A DNA stretch of 6,062 bases from contig WRGS01000127.1 in NCBI GenBank assembly GCA_009787075.1, positions 1-6,062 on the forward strand, in the 5' to 3' direction. Below, one piece after another: positions 1 through 5,398 of this stretch; positions within the stretch are counted from its first letter, which is position 1; each line of letters opens with the position of its first letter. The translations under genes and the position numbers were made by a program. Below the pieces are notes generated by a model. The model ran no database searches and was not told where the DNA came from. It worked only from the letters and a program-made list of their open reading frames with translations. Origin of the DNA: Paludibacter sp. (GTDB lineage: Bacteria > Bacteroidota > Bacteroidia > Bacteroidales > Paludibacteraceae).

Positions 1-675
1 CATCCGTTTGTGAAAATTTTTGAGGAAGAACGCGAACTGACGGTGATGTTGCTGATTGACGTTTCGGGCAGCCGCGATTTTGGAACAGTGCGCCAAACCA
101 AAAAAGATATGATTACCGAAATTGCCGCTGTACTGGCATTTTCAACAATTCAAAACAACGATAAAATCGGCGTAATTTTCTTTTCCGACAGGATTGAGAA
201 ATTTATTCCGCCGCAAAAAGGCAGAAAACACGTTTTGCATATTATCCGCGAACTTATTGATTTTCAGCCAAAGAGCAACAAAACCAATATTGCCGAAGCC
301 TTAAAATATTTTACAAATGCGATTAAAAAAAGTTCAGCTGCTTTTGTGATTTCCGATTTTATGGACGAAAATTTTGAGCAGGAACTCACAATTTCGAGCA
401 AAAAACATGACATTGCCGCAATTCAGATTTTTGATATTCGCGAAACTGAATTGCCAAAAGTTGGAATTCTCAAACTTAAAAATGCCGAAACAGGTCAGCG
501 GATTTACATTGACACATCGGACAATAAAGTGCGCAAAATGTACAAACATTCGTGGGAAGAAACACAACTTGCTAATCAAAAAGCATTTACGCGCTCAGGA
601 GTTGACACCGTTGCCATTTCCACCGCCGATGATTATGTTAAAAAATTGATGATGCTTTTTAAGTTCAGGCAATAA
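1..675 (+). CDS. DUF58 family protein (vWA-like), C-terminal part; 5' end outside window
   Basis: The frame is open from base 1 (HPFVKIFEEERELTVMLL...), so the GTG at 10 is an internal Val and the gene starts upstream. The phrase 'FEEERELTVMLLIDVSGS' is the core of DUF58 proteins, which carry a von Willebrand A-like fold. Numbering from base 1, the metal-site (MIDAS) motif DVSGS is complete at residues 20-24. A Thr at 95 (KTNIAEAL) and an Asp at 119 (VISDFMDE) match the second and third MIDAS loops. There are 224 residues here; full DUF58 proteins of this group are about 290 residues, so roughly 60-70 are missing. No membrane segment is visible. These cytosolic proteins sit directly after a MoxR AAA+ ATPase gene and before BatD-like and batA genes, and are thought to act with the ATPase. 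The order here agrees, but moxR itself lies outside the window. Substrate unknown. Confidence 0.93.
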   Translation, partial: HPFVKIFEEERELTVMLLIDVSGSRDFGTVRQTKKDMITEIAAVLAFSTIQNNDKIGVIFFSDRIEKFIPPQKGRKHVLHIIRELIDFQPKSNKTNIAEALKYFTNAIKKSSAAFVISDFMDENFEQELTISSKKHDIAAIQIFDIRETELPKVGILKLKNAETGQRIYIDTSDNKVRKMYKHSWEETQLANQKAFTRSGVDTVAISTADDYVKKLMMLFKFRQ

Positions 676-748
676 ATAATAGAACGAAAACTAAAAAAAT
701 CTTTTAAATTAAACAGGAAATTAAATAATTGAAAATTAATCATAGATT

Positions 749-1711
749 TTGAAATTAACAAAGTTACAAATATTATTGATTTTAAGCATTTTAACAATAA
801 ATTTGAATGCTCAAAAAATTTCTGTTCGCACAACGCTCGATTCTGCTGCTATGGTTATCGGGCAACAAAGCGCGTTGACTTTTCAGATTGACCAGATGCC
901 AAAAGTTAAGGTGCTAACACCTTTGTTTTCAGATACTTTGCCCGGTGGATTGGAAATCGTCGGACTGCCGAAAATTGATACTGTCCAAGCGGACGACGGA
1001 CTGATTTCCATTCGCCAGCGATATGTTGTTACCGCATTCAACGAGGCGGTTTATACCGTACCAGAACTGCCGTTTATTGATGGCAGCGACACCGTTTTTT
1101 CAAATTCAGTTTCTATAAAAATTATTCAACCGTTCCAGATTGACACTGTTACAAACACTTTTGCGGATATAAAAACAGTAATGAAGCCGCCTTTCGATTG
1201 GGCGTATTTTTTCAAAATCGCACTGCTTGTGTTGCTGATTATTGGAATCTTGGTTGCCGTGATTTTTATTTTTATAAAAATTGTTTTGAATAAAAAAGTT
1301 ATAACTTTGAGCCGTCCGCCTGTTGCCGTTCCACCCGATGTGTTGGCTATCAGAGAATTAGATAAAGTCCGCGCGGAAAAACTCTGGCAAAACCAACAAG
1401 TGAAACAATATTACACGCGCGTTACCGAAGTTGTGCGCGAGTATATTGCCGCCCGTTTTGAAATAAATTCAATGGAAATGACCTCTGACGAAATTTTGGA
1501 AAATCTTGTTGAATTAAAAACAGATAATCTAAATATTTTCAGCGAGTTGCGCGAACTTCTTCAAACCGCCGATTTGGTAAAATTTGCAAAACTCACTCCC
1601 CTGCCCGACCAAAATGAACGCGCTTTACAATCCGCTTATTCTTTTGTAAAAAATACGCCGAAAATTGTTGCTGCGGCAGAAATTCAAACAAATGAAAATC
1701 TTAAAAAATAG
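749..1711 (+). CDS. BatD-like membrane-anchored protein of the MoxR/Bat cluster
   Basis: A 320-residue protein with an N-terminal signal peptide (about residues 1-21, ending NLNAQ), a beta-rich extracytoplasmic domain (about 22-150), one strong membrane helix (about 154-179) and a charged cytosolic tail (180-320) predicted to be mostly helical. This layout is that of BatD-like/DUF4381-like proteins encoded between DUF58 and batA genes in Bacteroidetes. The start is TTG at 749: an in-frame TAG lies at 743-745, and the first in-frame ATG (residue 35) would remove the signal peptide. The gene follows the DUF58 stop by 73 bases with no recognisable promoter between, so it is probably co-transcribed. 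By family it is a periplasm-facing partner of the vWA proteins; its exact role is not established. The tail motif YYTRVTEVVREYIAARFEI (residues 221-239) is typical of the cytosolic half of this family as I remember it. Confidence 0.85.
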   Translation: MKLTKLQILLILSILTINLNAQKISVRTTLDSAAMVIGQQSALTFQIDQMPKVKVLTPLFSDTLPGGLEIVGLPKIDTVQADDGLISIRQRYVVTAFNEAVYTVPELPFIDGSDTVFSNSVSIKIIQPFQIDTVTNTFADIKTVMKPPFDWAYFFKIALLVLLIIGILVAVIFIFIKIVLNKKVITLSRPPVAVPPDVLAIRELDKVRAEKLWQNQQVKQYYTRVTEVVREYIAARFEINSMEMTSDEILENLVELKTDNLNIFSELRELLQTADLVKFAKLTPLPDQNERALQSAYSFVKNTPKIVAAAEIQTNENLKK

Positions 1712-1728
1712 TTATATTTTGTCATTTA

Positions 1729-1760
1729 TTTGCTCAATAATTCTTATTTTTATATTTTTG
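1729..1760 (+). promoter_or_regulatory. possible Bacteroidetes-type promoter in front of batA
   Basis: TTTG at 1729-1732, a 20-base spacer, then TATTTTTG at 1753-1760, which fits the -33 (TTTG) and -7 (TAnnTTTG) elements of the Bacteroidetes primary sigma factor. It would start transcription near 1767, about 14 bases before the batA ATG. The region is AT-rich, so a chance match is possible; it may be a secondary promoter inside the operon. Confidence 0.35.
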
Positions 1761-1780
1761 CAAAAATTTTAATATAAAAA

Positions 1781-2764
1781 ATGTCGTTTCACAATCCCGG
1801 ATATTTATTTTTATTGTTGCTGTTTGTGCCGCTCGTGTTTTGGTATTTTTGGAAAATGCGAAAATCGGACGCAAGCATGCAAATTTCGTCTTTGCGCGGA
1901 TTGGATAAATTTCCAAAATCTACTAAAATCAAAATAATGTCTATGCCGTTTGTTTTCAGATGTTTGGCAATAGCGGCGATTATTTTTGCCATTGCGCGTC
2001 CGCAACTTTCAAACACTTGGAATTCGCACAACGCCGAAGGAATTGACATTATGATTGCGATGGATATTTCAAGCACAATGCTTGGCGAAGACCTCAAACC
2101 GAATCGTTTGGAAGCGGCAAAAACAGTAGCGATTGACTTTATCAATTCGCGTCCGAATGATAATATCGGATTTGTGCTTTTTGCACGCGAAAGTTTTACT
2201 CAATGCCCGATGACAACCGACCACGCTGTTCTTATAAATCTTTTAAGCTCAGTAAATTACGGAATGATTGAAGACGGAACTGCAATCGGTTTGGGGCTTG
2301 CTAACGCTGTGAGCCGCATCAAAGAAGGCAAGGCAAAATCAAAAGTAATTATTTTGCTCACAGACGGCTCAAACAACGCAGGCGACATTGCGCCAGCCAC
2401 TGCCGCCGAACTTGCAAAAACCTTCGACATAAGAGTTTACACAATCGGCGTAGGAAGTTTCGGCATAGTTAATCTTCGTCTGCCAACGCCAGCAGGAATG
2501 CGAACTTTTCAAATGGATTCCGAATTTGACGAACAAACGCTCAAAAATATCGCCACAGCAACAGGCGGAATGTACTTTCATGCCACAAACAACGCTAAAC
2601 TTAAAAGCATTTACAAAGCAATTGACGAATTGGAAAAAACAAAATTCCGCGTTCAAAATTTTAGCAAACACACAGAAATTTTTCATATTTTCGCTGCTAT
2701 TGCTTTGATTTCAATTGTTTTAGAATTTATTTTAAGAAAAATAATTTTAAAAAGAATGCCATAA
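1781..2764 (+). CDS. batA: BatA: membrane-anchored vWA-domain protein
   Basis: A 327-residue protein of the usual BatA length and layout: two N-terminal membrane helices (about residues 7-23 and 54-72, the second followed by the family mark ARPQ), a cytosolic von Willebrand A domain (about 87-285) and a C-terminal membrane helix (about 299-318) with a basic tail. The phrase DLKPNRLEAAK (104-114) is characteristic. MIDAS residues are D95, S97 and T99 (DISST), T167 (EDGTAIGLGL) and D195 (LLTDGSNNAG). The third MIDAS position is Thr rather than the usual Ser, which can still coordinate a metal. BatA is one of the Bacteroides aerotolerance proteins and acts at the inner membrane with a MoxR ATPase. 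The ATG at 1781 has an A/T-only leader (AATATAAAAA) and no Shine-Dalgarno sequence, as usual in this phylum. The expected next gene, batB, is not present. Confidence 0.92.
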   Translation: MSFHNPGYLFLLLLFVPLVFWYFWKMRKSDASMQISSLRGLDKFPKSTKIKIMSMPFVFRCLAIAAIIFAIARPQLSNTWNSHNAEGIDIMIAMDISSTMLGEDLKPNRLEAAKTVAIDFINSRPNDNIGFVLFARESFTQCPMTTDHAVLINLLSSVNYGMIEDGTAIGLGLANAVSRIKEGKAKSKVIILLTDGSNNAGDIAPATAAELAKTFDIRVYTIGVGSFGIVNLRLPTPAGMRTFQMDSEFDEQTLKNIATATGGMYFHATNNAKLKSIYKAIDELEKTKFRVQNFSKHTEIFHIFAAIALISIVLEFILRKIILKRMP

Positions 2765-2800
2765 CAAAAACAAAAATACACAACCAATAATATTTTTAGA

Positions 2801-3391
2801 ATGAAAGATTATTTAACATTAGAACGACAAGAACTCTCCAACTATGTAGAACGCCCTTTTTTTGAAGCGTTGAAATATACCGCTGCAGAACACGGCTATA
2901 AAGGCTTTATGCCGAAAACACGATTTCTGTACAGACGTTTTATGGATTACGTTTGGCAATTGATGTCAAAAGTTGTGCCTTACAGCAAAATGAGAGTTGT
3001 TTTGCAACGCTGGCGCGGAGTGAAAATCGGCAAAAATGTGCATATCGGAACAGACGTTACCATCGATGCCGTTTATCCAAATTTTGTAACAATAGAAGAT
3101 GGAGTTTCGCTTGCAGGGCAGAACTATATTCTTACACATAACAAACCGCTTGAATATCACAAATTTATTTCAGAATCATACGTTGCGCCTGTTTTTATCA
3201 GAAAAAATGCATGGCTTGCTGTTAATGTAACGGTTTTGCCGGGCGTTACCATTGGCGAAGGCGCAATTGTTGCAGCAGGTTCGATTGTTAATAAAGATGT
3301 TCCACCAAATACTCTTGTCGGCGGGATTCCTGCAAAAGTTATCCGAGAATTTGAAATGAAAGACGGATTTCCTGTAGGTTACAAAAAATAA
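2801..3391 (+). CDS. hexapeptide-repeat (left-handed beta-helix) O-acyltransferase
   Basis: A 196-residue protein. Residues 1-70 form a helical N-terminal part. Residues about 74-180 carry the hexapeptide repeats of the left-handed beta-helix (VKIGKNVHIGTDVTID; IRKNAWLAVNVTVLPGVTIGEGAIVAAGSIVNKDV), ending with GGIPAKVIREF, the classic end of the acetyl/acyl-CoA-dependent transferase family that includes Maa, NodL, WbbJ and serine acetyltransferases. H113 in ILTHNKP is at the place of the catalytic His. Such enzymes are homotrimers that acylate a sugar hydroxyl or related acceptor; the acceptor cannot be told here. The gene begins 36 bases after batA with no promoter seen, and a strong terminator follows it, so it is likely the last gene of the bat transcript. 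An envelope-polysaccharide role would fit but is inference. The start ATG at 2801 is the first in the frame and lacks a Shine-Dalgarno sequence. Confidence 0.9.
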   Translation: MKDYLTLERQELSNYVERPFFEALKYTAAEHGYKGFMPKTRFLYRRFMDYVWQLMSKVVPYSKMRVVLQRWRGVKIGKNVHIGTDVTIDAVYPNFVTIEDGVSLAGQNYILTHNKPLEYHKFISESYVAPVFIRKNAWLAVNVTVLPGVTIGEGAIVAAGSIVNKDVPPNTLVGGIPAKVIREFEMKDGFPVGYKK

Positions 3392-3418
3392 AAATTATTA
3401 CCCCCCTCCCCCCTCTCT

Positions 3419-3470
3419 CTTTGCGCAAGTTCAAGTTATTCCTGAACTTGCGCAAAGTTTTTTTATTTTT
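3419..3470 (+). terminator. strong Rho-independent terminator after the acyltransferase gene
   Basis: A perfect 15-bp stem, CTTTGCGCAAGTTCA (3419-3433) pairing with 3443-3457, a 9-base loop, and then a T-run (seven T, A, five T) on the + strand. It lies 28 bases after the acyltransferase stop and closes the bat transcription unit. A C-rich pyrimidine tract (C6, T, C6, then TC repeats) at 3401-3420 runs straight into the stem. Confidence 0.92.
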
Positions 3471-3564
3471 CAATAATTTCAATGGACTGTTTCGGGCTAT
3501 AGAAGCAATGACATTTTTAGAAGTTCCCTTAAAATATTTTATTAAATATAAATTCTATTATTTA

Positions 3565-3636
3565 TAAATATATTTATTATATTATAACTAAATATATTTA
3601 TCATTTTATTAGTAAATATATTTAATATATTTTATT
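3565..3636. repeat. three 24-bp units, each starting with the palindrome TAAATATATTTA
   Basis: The self-complementary 12-mer TAAATATATTTA occurs exactly at 3565-3576, 3589-3600 and 3613-3624, each 24 bases from the last. The first two full units agree at 20 of 24 positions; the third has a more diverged spacer. A weaker unit (TAAATATAAATT, from 3543) may precede them. The region is all A/T, so slippage is a simple origin, but a repeated palindrome at fixed spacing could also be a protein-binding array. Confidence 0.65.
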
Positions 3637-3695
3637 TATAAAATATTAATATACTACATTTTAAATATAAATATGTGTATTTTTTTGTATTTAAA

Positions 3696-3726
3696 TTTGC
3701 GTAATTAAAAAAAACATGTACCTTTG
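3696..3726 (+). promoter_or_regulatory. Bacteroidetes-type promoter with no obvious gene behind it
   Basis: TTTG (3696-3699), a 19-base spacer, then TACCTTTG (3719-3726), followed by C: a textbook TAnnTTTG promoter. Transcription would begin near 3733 and run antisense through the transposase remnant. The nearest + strand start codon of a believable gene is over 600 bases away and has its own promoter. It may be left over from a gene removed when the insertion sequence arrived, or may drive an untranslated RNA. Confidence 0.6.
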
Positions 3727-3758
3727 CAAACTCAATAAATATGTAATATAAATTATAA

Positions 3759-3785
3759 TTAGTCGTTCCTTAAAAAGTCTTTTCA
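3759..3785 (-). mobile_element. possible right terminus of the decayed insertion sequence
   Basis: Just beyond the transposase stop, + strand bases 3759-3775 read TTAGTCGTTCCTTAAAA. A similar sequence in the same orientation, TTAGAAGTTCCCTTAAAA, lies at 3517-3534. A terminal inverted repeat is expected within a few tens of bases of an IS5-type transposase stop. The opposite end was not found, so the boundary is a guess. Confidence 0.3.
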
Positions 3786-3982
3786 GGCTGCCAAATAATA
3801 AAAATTTTGATGTAAAAACAGCCGACAAATAAATTGCAAAAATTTTACTTTCAATTTTTCCATCATTTTCTTCAAACTCCAAGCGGTTGCAACCATAAAA
3901 GCGTTGATTTTTATGCCGTCTTGGCTCCAAAGGTAGTTTTGAAGCATACGAAAATCTGTTTTTAGATGTCCGATTAATAAAC
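3783..3982 (-). pseudogene. C-terminal remnant of an IS5-like (DDE) transposase
   Basis: Reading the - strand from 3971 down to the TGA at 3785-3783 gives 62 codons beginning GHLKTDFRMLQNYLWSQDGI and continuing KINAFMVATAWSLKKMMEKL, ending NFYYLAA. This is the C-terminal signature of IS5-type DDE transposases (GHLK.D.RM.RN.L, then IN..MAA.AWN.KK), including the region around the last catalytic residue; the Glu expected a few residues before GHLK (IEPVIGHLK) is not preserved, as the frame reads FVRLLIGHLK. The rest of the roughly 300-residue or longer enzyme is missing and the frame upstream is meaningless. The element is therefore a dead fragment. The longer open frame that overlaps it lies in another phase and would hide this remnant from a simple gene caller. 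Confidence 0.82.
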
Positions 3983-4118
3983 GGACAAAAAAATTTCGTA
4001 TATTTTTTATAGAACATATTTTTGTACAATAACGGGCATTTAAAATCCATGTTTTTGTTAATCAATAATATTTTATTACATATAAATTCTAATAAAAAAA
4101 CATAAAAATAAAGCAATA

Positions 4119-4160
4119 AAAAACAAAACAAAATATAGAAAATCATTTTGTTTTGTTTTT
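4119..4160. repeat. 16-bp perfect AT-rich inverted repeat, possible two-way terminator
   Basis: AAAAACAAAACAAAAT (4119-4134) is the exact reverse complement of 4145-4160, with a 10-base loop. The arms are A-rich on one strand and T-rich on the other, so either transcript would form a stem rich in A-U pairs; it could weakly terminate transcription from both sides. It contains only two C:G pairs. Confidence 0.6.
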
Positions 4161-4245
4161 GAAAATCAGAAATTTATGTATTTTTTTAAAATTGTTATTA
4201 TTCATAAATTAACTACATATTTTTATAAATTAATTTATAAATAAT

Positions 4246-4276
4246 TTTGTCAATTAAATTTAAAACATTACTTTTG
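4246..4276 (+). promoter_or_regulatory. promoter of the secreted-protein gene at 4353
   Basis: TTTG (4246-4249), a 19-base spacer, then TACTTTTG (4269-4276), a full match to the Bacteroidetes -33/-7 pattern. Transcription should start near 4283, giving an A/T-rich leader of about 70 bases. Its spacer resembles that of the promoter at 3696-3726 (both contain AATTAAA and end in AACAT or AACATG). Confidence 0.7.
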
Positions 4277-4352
4277 TAGCCGATTTAATTTTTTATTTTT
4301 TTAAACCTTATATAATTAAAAGAATTTTGTTTTTTGCTATCAAGTGAAAGTC

Positions 4353-4922
4353 ATGAAGAAAATAACGCAAAATATAACCAAACTGGCAGTTGCAGCATTT
4401 TTATTGTTGCAATGCGCCGTGTGTTTTGCCGCCGACCTTTCTATTGACAGCACAGGAACATCTGCTATATTTATTGAGGAAAATGCTGTGATTGCAGGCG
4501 TTGATAATATTTTTGTTGATGATGATTATGATAATGTATTAGAGAAAGATATTACTATATTGCCGTCAGAGCAAATTGAACAAATTTCAAATGCGGAAAT
4601 CAAAAGTGAAAATCAAAGCACCCATTCCTCAGTGCACATTGACTGCATAATTTTACAAGACGGCGAACAATTGCCTTTAACTTTTTTAATTGCCAGCAAC
4701 AGTGTTGTTGCCGTTGTGCCGACTGACGACCAGAAACGTTATAAAAAATTGCTGTTCTATAAAAGCGGGATTTTCAAGGCTTTGTCTAAATTATTAAACA
4801 ATAACTATATATTTAAACTTACATTTGTAAATATTGCCTGCATAAACGCTGTAATTTGCGTATCTTCGCAGTGTGGTTGCCTGACGGCTTTTGCGGCAAA
4901 TTCTCCACCTCGTTTTATATAA
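4353..4922 (+). CDS. small secreted protein of unknown function
   Basis: From the ATG at 4353 the product is 189 residues. The ATG is preferred over the in-frame GTG at 4344 because it gives a clean signal peptide: MKKITQNITK, a hydrophobic core LAVAAFLLLQCAVCFA, and a likely cut before ADLS (about residue 26). The mature part begins acidic (FVDDDYDNVLEKD), has a probable beta section (LPLTFLIASNSVVAVVP) and a hydrophobic, Cys-containing stretch near the end (KLTFVNIACINAVICVSSQ), finishing FAANSPPRFI. I do not recognise a domain. A full Bacteroidetes promoter lies about 75 bases upstream, so it is probably expressed. Small secreted proteins ending in Pro-rich tails sit before GINT-type surface-protein genes in some flavobacteria, as far as I recall; the position here would fit, but homology is not shown. 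The abrupt hydrophobic C-terminus could also mean a frameshifted end. Confidence 0.7.
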   Translation: MKKITQNITKLAVAAFLLLQCAVCFAADLSIDSTGTSAIFIEENAVIAGVDNIFVDDDYDNVLEKDITILPSEQIEQISNAEIKSENQSTHSSVHIDCIILQDGEQLPLTFLIASNSVVAVVPTDDQKRYKKLLFYKSGIFKALSKLLNNNYIFKLTFVNIACINAVICVSSQCGCLTAFAANSPPRFI

Positions 4923-4964
4923 TCTCAATTTAGTAACAAACTGTCTTAAAAAGTTAGCAATTAG

Positions 4965-5062
4965 GTCATGGCGAAGGCATGGCGTTGCGAAAGCAACGAA
5001 AGCATCCAAAGCAATCCATTTAAAATCAGTGTATCGGATTGTTTCATTCTATTGCCAATGAC
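4965..5062. repeat. imperfect palindromic repeat of the GTCAT...GCAATCC / GGATTG...ATGAC type
   Basis: The outer ends GTCAT (4965-4969) and ATGAC (5058-5062) are complementary, as are the inner blocks CAATCC (5012-5017) and GGATTG (5036-5041). The left arm contains a perfect 6-bp hairpin with a GAAA loop, CGTTGCGAAAGCAACG (4983-4998), and CATGGCG twice (4967-4973 and 4978-4984). The layout recalls the widespread dispersed repeat GTCATTGCGA...GAAGCAATCC and its mirror, seen between genes in many bacterial genomes. Confidence 0.6.
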
Positions 5063-5148
5063 AAAAAATCTAATTTTTGAGATAAGATTTAGTTCCTTAT
5101 CCCGTCAGAGAATATCGCTCGGTAAAAATAATAATCTTGCAACTGTCA

Positions 5149-5236
5149 GTGTCCCAACGGGGATACATCCTTAACAGGATGCAAAACAAAGAGGCGGAGG
5201 CTTTTGCTTTCAGGCAAGGTATTCCTAATGGAATGC
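5149..5236. repeat. cluster of short hairpins with four-base loops, REP-like
   Basis: Three stems follow a common plan. GTGTCCC (5149-5155) pairs with 5160-5166 across the loop AACG (one G-T pair). CATCCT (5166-5171) pairs with 5176-5181 across TAAC. GTATTCC (5219-5225) pairs with 5230-5236 across TAAT (one G-T pair). A weaker TTGC/GCAA stem lies at 5204-5217. Stems with pyrimidine-rich 5' arms ending in TCC or CCT and A-rich loops resemble the intergenic REP-type palindromes found in Bacteroidetes. The group could also be a folded leader RNA. Confidence 0.5.
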
Positions 5237-5398
5237 AGGAACAGATAAACAAAAACCATTAATAAACAGACTAAGCTAACAACCATAATAATATATGCAT
5301 TAATATTATAAATATCTTATAATCAATGTCATATTGTTTAATGCATATAATTTTTAATATAATTCTTATAAAATAAATAAAATTTAAATAAATAAATC

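Larger units (their letters stand above)
3392..4352. other. 961-bp intergenic stretch without an intact gene
   Basis: After the terminator the DNA becomes almost pure A/T (about 3535-3690). In order it holds an isolated sequence resembling an insertion-sequence end (3517-3534), a 24-bp periodic repeat, an orphan promoter (3696-3726), a decayed transposase end on the - strand (about 3783-3982), an AT-rich inverted repeat (4119-4160) and the promoter of the next gene (4246-4276). A 151-codon frame on the - strand (3691-4146) overlaps the transposase remnant in a different frame and is not a believable gene. Nothing further is recognised in 3986-4118 or 4161-4245. Confidence 0.75.
4923..5398. 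other. 476-bp non-coding stretch rich in hairpins
   Basis: No believable coding frame was found. The first part (4965-5062) is a palindromic repeat; the middle has a hairpin GATAAG/CTTATC at 5081-5101 and a cluster of short-loop hairpins at 5149-5236; the last 150 bases are plain A/T-rich leader. No TAnnTTTG promoter was found in front of the gene at 5399, and no clear terminator follows the gene ending at 4922. Confidence 0.7.

Noticed and set aside
10..12. GTG at 10 as the true start of the first gene
   Set aside because: The frame is open upstream and the residues before it (HPF) continue the DUF58 core, so the gene begins outside the window.
3401..3413. G-quadruplex on the - strand opposite the C-rich tract
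   Set aside because: Only two G6 runs split by one base are present; four separate G-runs with proper loops are not seen.
3565..3636. CRISPR array or replication-origin iterons
   Set aside because: The units are only 24 bp, entirely A/T, with related rather than unique spacers, and no cas, rep or dnaA gene is nearby.
3691..4146. 151-codon open frame on the - strand
   Set aside because: It is very rich in Phe, Leu, Ile, Lys and Tyr as expected of A/T-rich DNA, and its middle overlaps the transposase remnant in a different frame, where the recognisable protein signature is found.
4968..5174. 68-codon open frame on the + strand
   Set aside because: It lies across the palindromic repeat and hairpin cluster, has no promoter or recognisable protein features, and is best explained as chance.
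4923..5398. tRNA or known riboswitch in the hairpin-rich spacer
   Set aside because: No cloverleaf with a T-arm motif and no riboswitch core that I recognise could be found; the stems are short and separate.
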